Below the pieces are notes generated by a model that was not told the origin of the DNA, did not search any database, and saw only the letters and a program-made list of their open reading frames with translations. DNA of 27,808 nt from SG8-30 sp037443885. GTDB taxonomy: Bacteria > Pseudomonadota > Gammaproteobacteria > Steroidobacterales > Steroidobacteraceae. A program made the position numbers and the translations under genes. Numbering within the stretch: the first letter of the stretch is position 1; every line of letters begins with the position of its first letter. Shown one piece after another: positions 26,462 to 27,808 of the stretch. Location: positions 1-27,808 of the forward strand of contig JBBINN010000011.1 of NCBI GenBank assembly GCA_037443885.1, read 5' to 3'.

Positions 26462-27808
26462 ATGACCGTGACCATTCACGCGGCGGGACACCCGTCCGCG
26501 CGGGTCGGGATCGAGCCTGTGTCGATCCTGCGGCCTTTCACGTGGTTGTGGCGCGGAGCCGGCGACCTGGTCCATTGCGGTGCCGCCAGCGTGGCGCACG
26601 GCCTGCTGATGGTGCTGCTGGGCTGGATGCTGCTGCTGATGCTGGGCAATCACCCCTATTTCGTCGTCGCGGCGATATCGGGCTTCCTGCTCTTCGCGCC
26701 GGTCATGACGACGGGGCACGTGGAGCTGTCGCGTCGGCGCGCCGAGCGCGACGCGGTCGGCTTCAACGAGTCGCTGTCGCCACTCGTGAACAATCATGGC
26801 CCGCTGCTACGGTTCGGGGCAGTGCTCGCCGCGCTCACGCTCGCCTGGTTCGCTGCCTCGGAAGCGATGCTGCGGACGGTGTTCGCCGTGCAGGCCCCGA
26901 GCATCGCGGAGACCTACTACATCGGCTTCCTGGACAACGCGCACCGCGAGGCGATCGTCGCCTACGTCGCCGCCGGCGGGCTGCTGGCGCTCGTCGTGCT
27001 GGCCATCTCGGTCGTGACGGTGCCTCTCATCGTGGATCGACACCTGCGTGCGGGGGAGGCCATCCGCGCGAGCCTCGCCGCGGCGCCCGCCGATCTCGCC
27101 CGCGAGAGCGACGGCAAGCAGGAGGTGCTCGTCTACGCGGGCGTGCGCCCCGGCGAGCCGCTGCACGCCGGCCTGCAGGCCGCGCTCGACGAGGCGCTGG
27201 CGAAGCTGCCGATCCCCAAGGTGATGAGCTACCAGCTCGAAGACGGCACGACCACCGTGCAGTTCGTGCGGCCGGCGCACCGGCTGGTGGCGCTGCACGG
27301 CCACGCCGTGGTGCCGGTGCATGCGCTCGGGCTGGAAGCGGGCACCAAGACCTTCGGCCACCGTTTCCACTGCGCGGGCGAGGTCGCGATCCACTCCGCC
27401 GACACCTGGGTCGAGCAGCTTCGGACCGAAGGCAAGGTCATCGCCTCCTTCGACCAGCGGCGCGAGCGCATCGCCGCGCTGCTGACCCGCGCGGCCGAGG
27501 AGCGCCAGGCACGGGTGCTGATGCCCGAGGAGCTGCTCGACGAGGTGACCGCGCTGGTCGAATGGCCGGTCGTCTACGAGAGCGGCTTCGAGGCGGAGTT
27601 CCTCGACGTGCCGGCCGAGTGCCTGGTGCTCACGATGCAGCGGAACCAGAAGTACTTCGCACTGACCGATGCGCAGGGCAAGCTGCTGAACCGCTTCCTG
27701 CTCGTCTCGCACATCGAGACCGCGGACCCGGCGGCGATCGTCGCCGGCAACGCGCGCGTGGTGCGCGCGCGCCTGGCCGACGCCAAGTTCTTCTACGACC
27801 AGGATCGC
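26462..27808 (+). CDS. Open frame joining a DUF2189 membrane protein to glycyl-tRNA synthetase beta body (runs off window end)
   Basis: An uninterrupted frame of 449 codons starts at ATG 26462 behind AGGAGGGGG and reaches the window end. Residues 1-~205 look like DUF2189: RPFTWLWRGAGDL near the start and four hydrophobic segments at about 45-62, 66-84, 116-133 and 165-191, the last containing AISVVTVPLIVDR, a family hallmark. DUF2189 normally continues with another membrane segment, but here it stops after IRASLAA. From ~211 onward the sequence is GlyS, lacking that protein's first ~115 residues. No N bases mark the junction (about 27074-27094), and the frame is open across it. A contig misjoin in a short GC-rich overlap is the simplest explanation; a genuine fusion is the alternative. 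Confidence 0.7.
   Translation, partial: MTVTIHAAGHPSARVGIEPVSILRPFTWLWRGAGDLVHCGAASVAHGLLMVLLGWMLLLMLGNHPYFVVAAISGFLLFAPVMTTGHVELSRRRAERDAVGFNESLSPLVNNHGPLLRFGAVLAALTLAWFAASEAMLRTVFAVQAPSIAETYYIGFLDNAHREAIVAYVAAGGLLALVVLAISVVTVPLIVDRHLRAGEAIRASLAAAPADLARESDGKQEVLVYAGVRPGEPLHAGLQAALDEALAKLPIPKVMSYQLEDGTTTVQFVRPAHRLVALHGHAVVPVHALGLEAGTKTFGHRFHCAGEVAIHSADTWVEQLRTEGKVIASFDQRRERIAALLTRAAEERQARVLMPEELLDEVTALVEWPVVYESGFEAEFLDVPAECLVLTMQRNQKYFALTDAQGKLLNRFLLVSHIETADPAAIVAGNARVVRARLADAKFFYDQDR
27090..27808 (+). CDS. glyS: Glycyl-tRNA synthetase beta subunit, partial: 5' part replaced, 3' part beyond the window
   Basis: This segment is the second part of the frame starting at 26462, listed separately so the synthetase can be found. 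Clear GlyS signatures in order: ALAKLPIPKVM, VQFVRPAHRLVALHG, the GHRF motif in TKTFGHRF, EVTALVEWPVVYESGF, LVLTMQRNQKYFAL and RARLADAKFFYDQDR at the window end. They follow E. coli GlyS from about its residue 115 onward. The beta subunit works with GlyQ to charge tRNA-Gly. A normal gene would have its own start ~115 codons earlier and usually glyQ just upstream; neither is present. Confidence 0.88.

Overview
The window is very GC-rich, densely packed bacterial DNA. The set of families (RlmKL fused rRNA methyltransferase, TorF-type porins, a PlpD-like type Vd patatin, AguB, a PuuR-like regulator, two-subunit-type GlyS) points to a high-GC gammaproteobacterium; I cannot name the genus. Three N runs (63, 10 and 10 bases) show that this is a scaffolded draft, and two or three oddities sit exactly where assembly errors would be expected.

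Layout. (1) 21-3882, minus strand: an aminoglycoside-phosphotransferase-like/P-loop kinase fusion, a small acidic DUF6763-type protein, an uncharacterised lipoprotein and an orphan TRAP-type (DctP) solute-binding protein. A cupin gene (3980-4339) diverges from the DctP gene across a promoter region with 21-bp-spaced direct repeats. (2) 4676-6471: two tandem TorF-family porin paralogues, separated by an N gap flanked on both sides by the same 82-bp GC hairpin sequence. (3) 6545-10942: an amine-catabolism locus. An omega-amino-acid:pyruvate aminotransferase diverges from a PuuR-like XRE-cupin regulator, a PuuC-like aldehyde dehydrogenase and N-carbamoylputrescine amidase (AguB). Together these could take carbamoylputrescine to putrescine and oxidise amino-aldehydes onward. 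(4) 10948-14564: a DEDD exonuclease/GIY-YIG endonuclease fusion carrying an in-frame 81-bp palindromic element, overlapped by rlmL from a TTG start. (5) 14669-23420: a tight glycogen operon glgP-glgB-glgX-malQ, with TTGA and ATGA stop/start overlaps at the last two junctions; glgA and glgC are not present. (6) 23478-26309: an exported VOC-fold protein (frame broken only by an N gap) converging on a PlpD-like patatin/outer-membrane-barrel protein. (7) 26462-window end: one open frame that begins as a DUF2189 membrane protein and ends as the body of glycyl-tRNA synthetase beta subunit without its N-terminus. It is either an assembly chimera or a remarkable fusion.

Most genes are housekeeping or metabolic. 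I did not find a convincing new multi-gene system. The strongest leads are the in-frame palindromic element, the DUF2189-GlyS junction, the duplicated hairpin around the gap, and the two divergent promoter regions with repeat-type operator candidates. No tRNA, rRNA, CRISPR, integrase or insertion-sequence transposase was seen.
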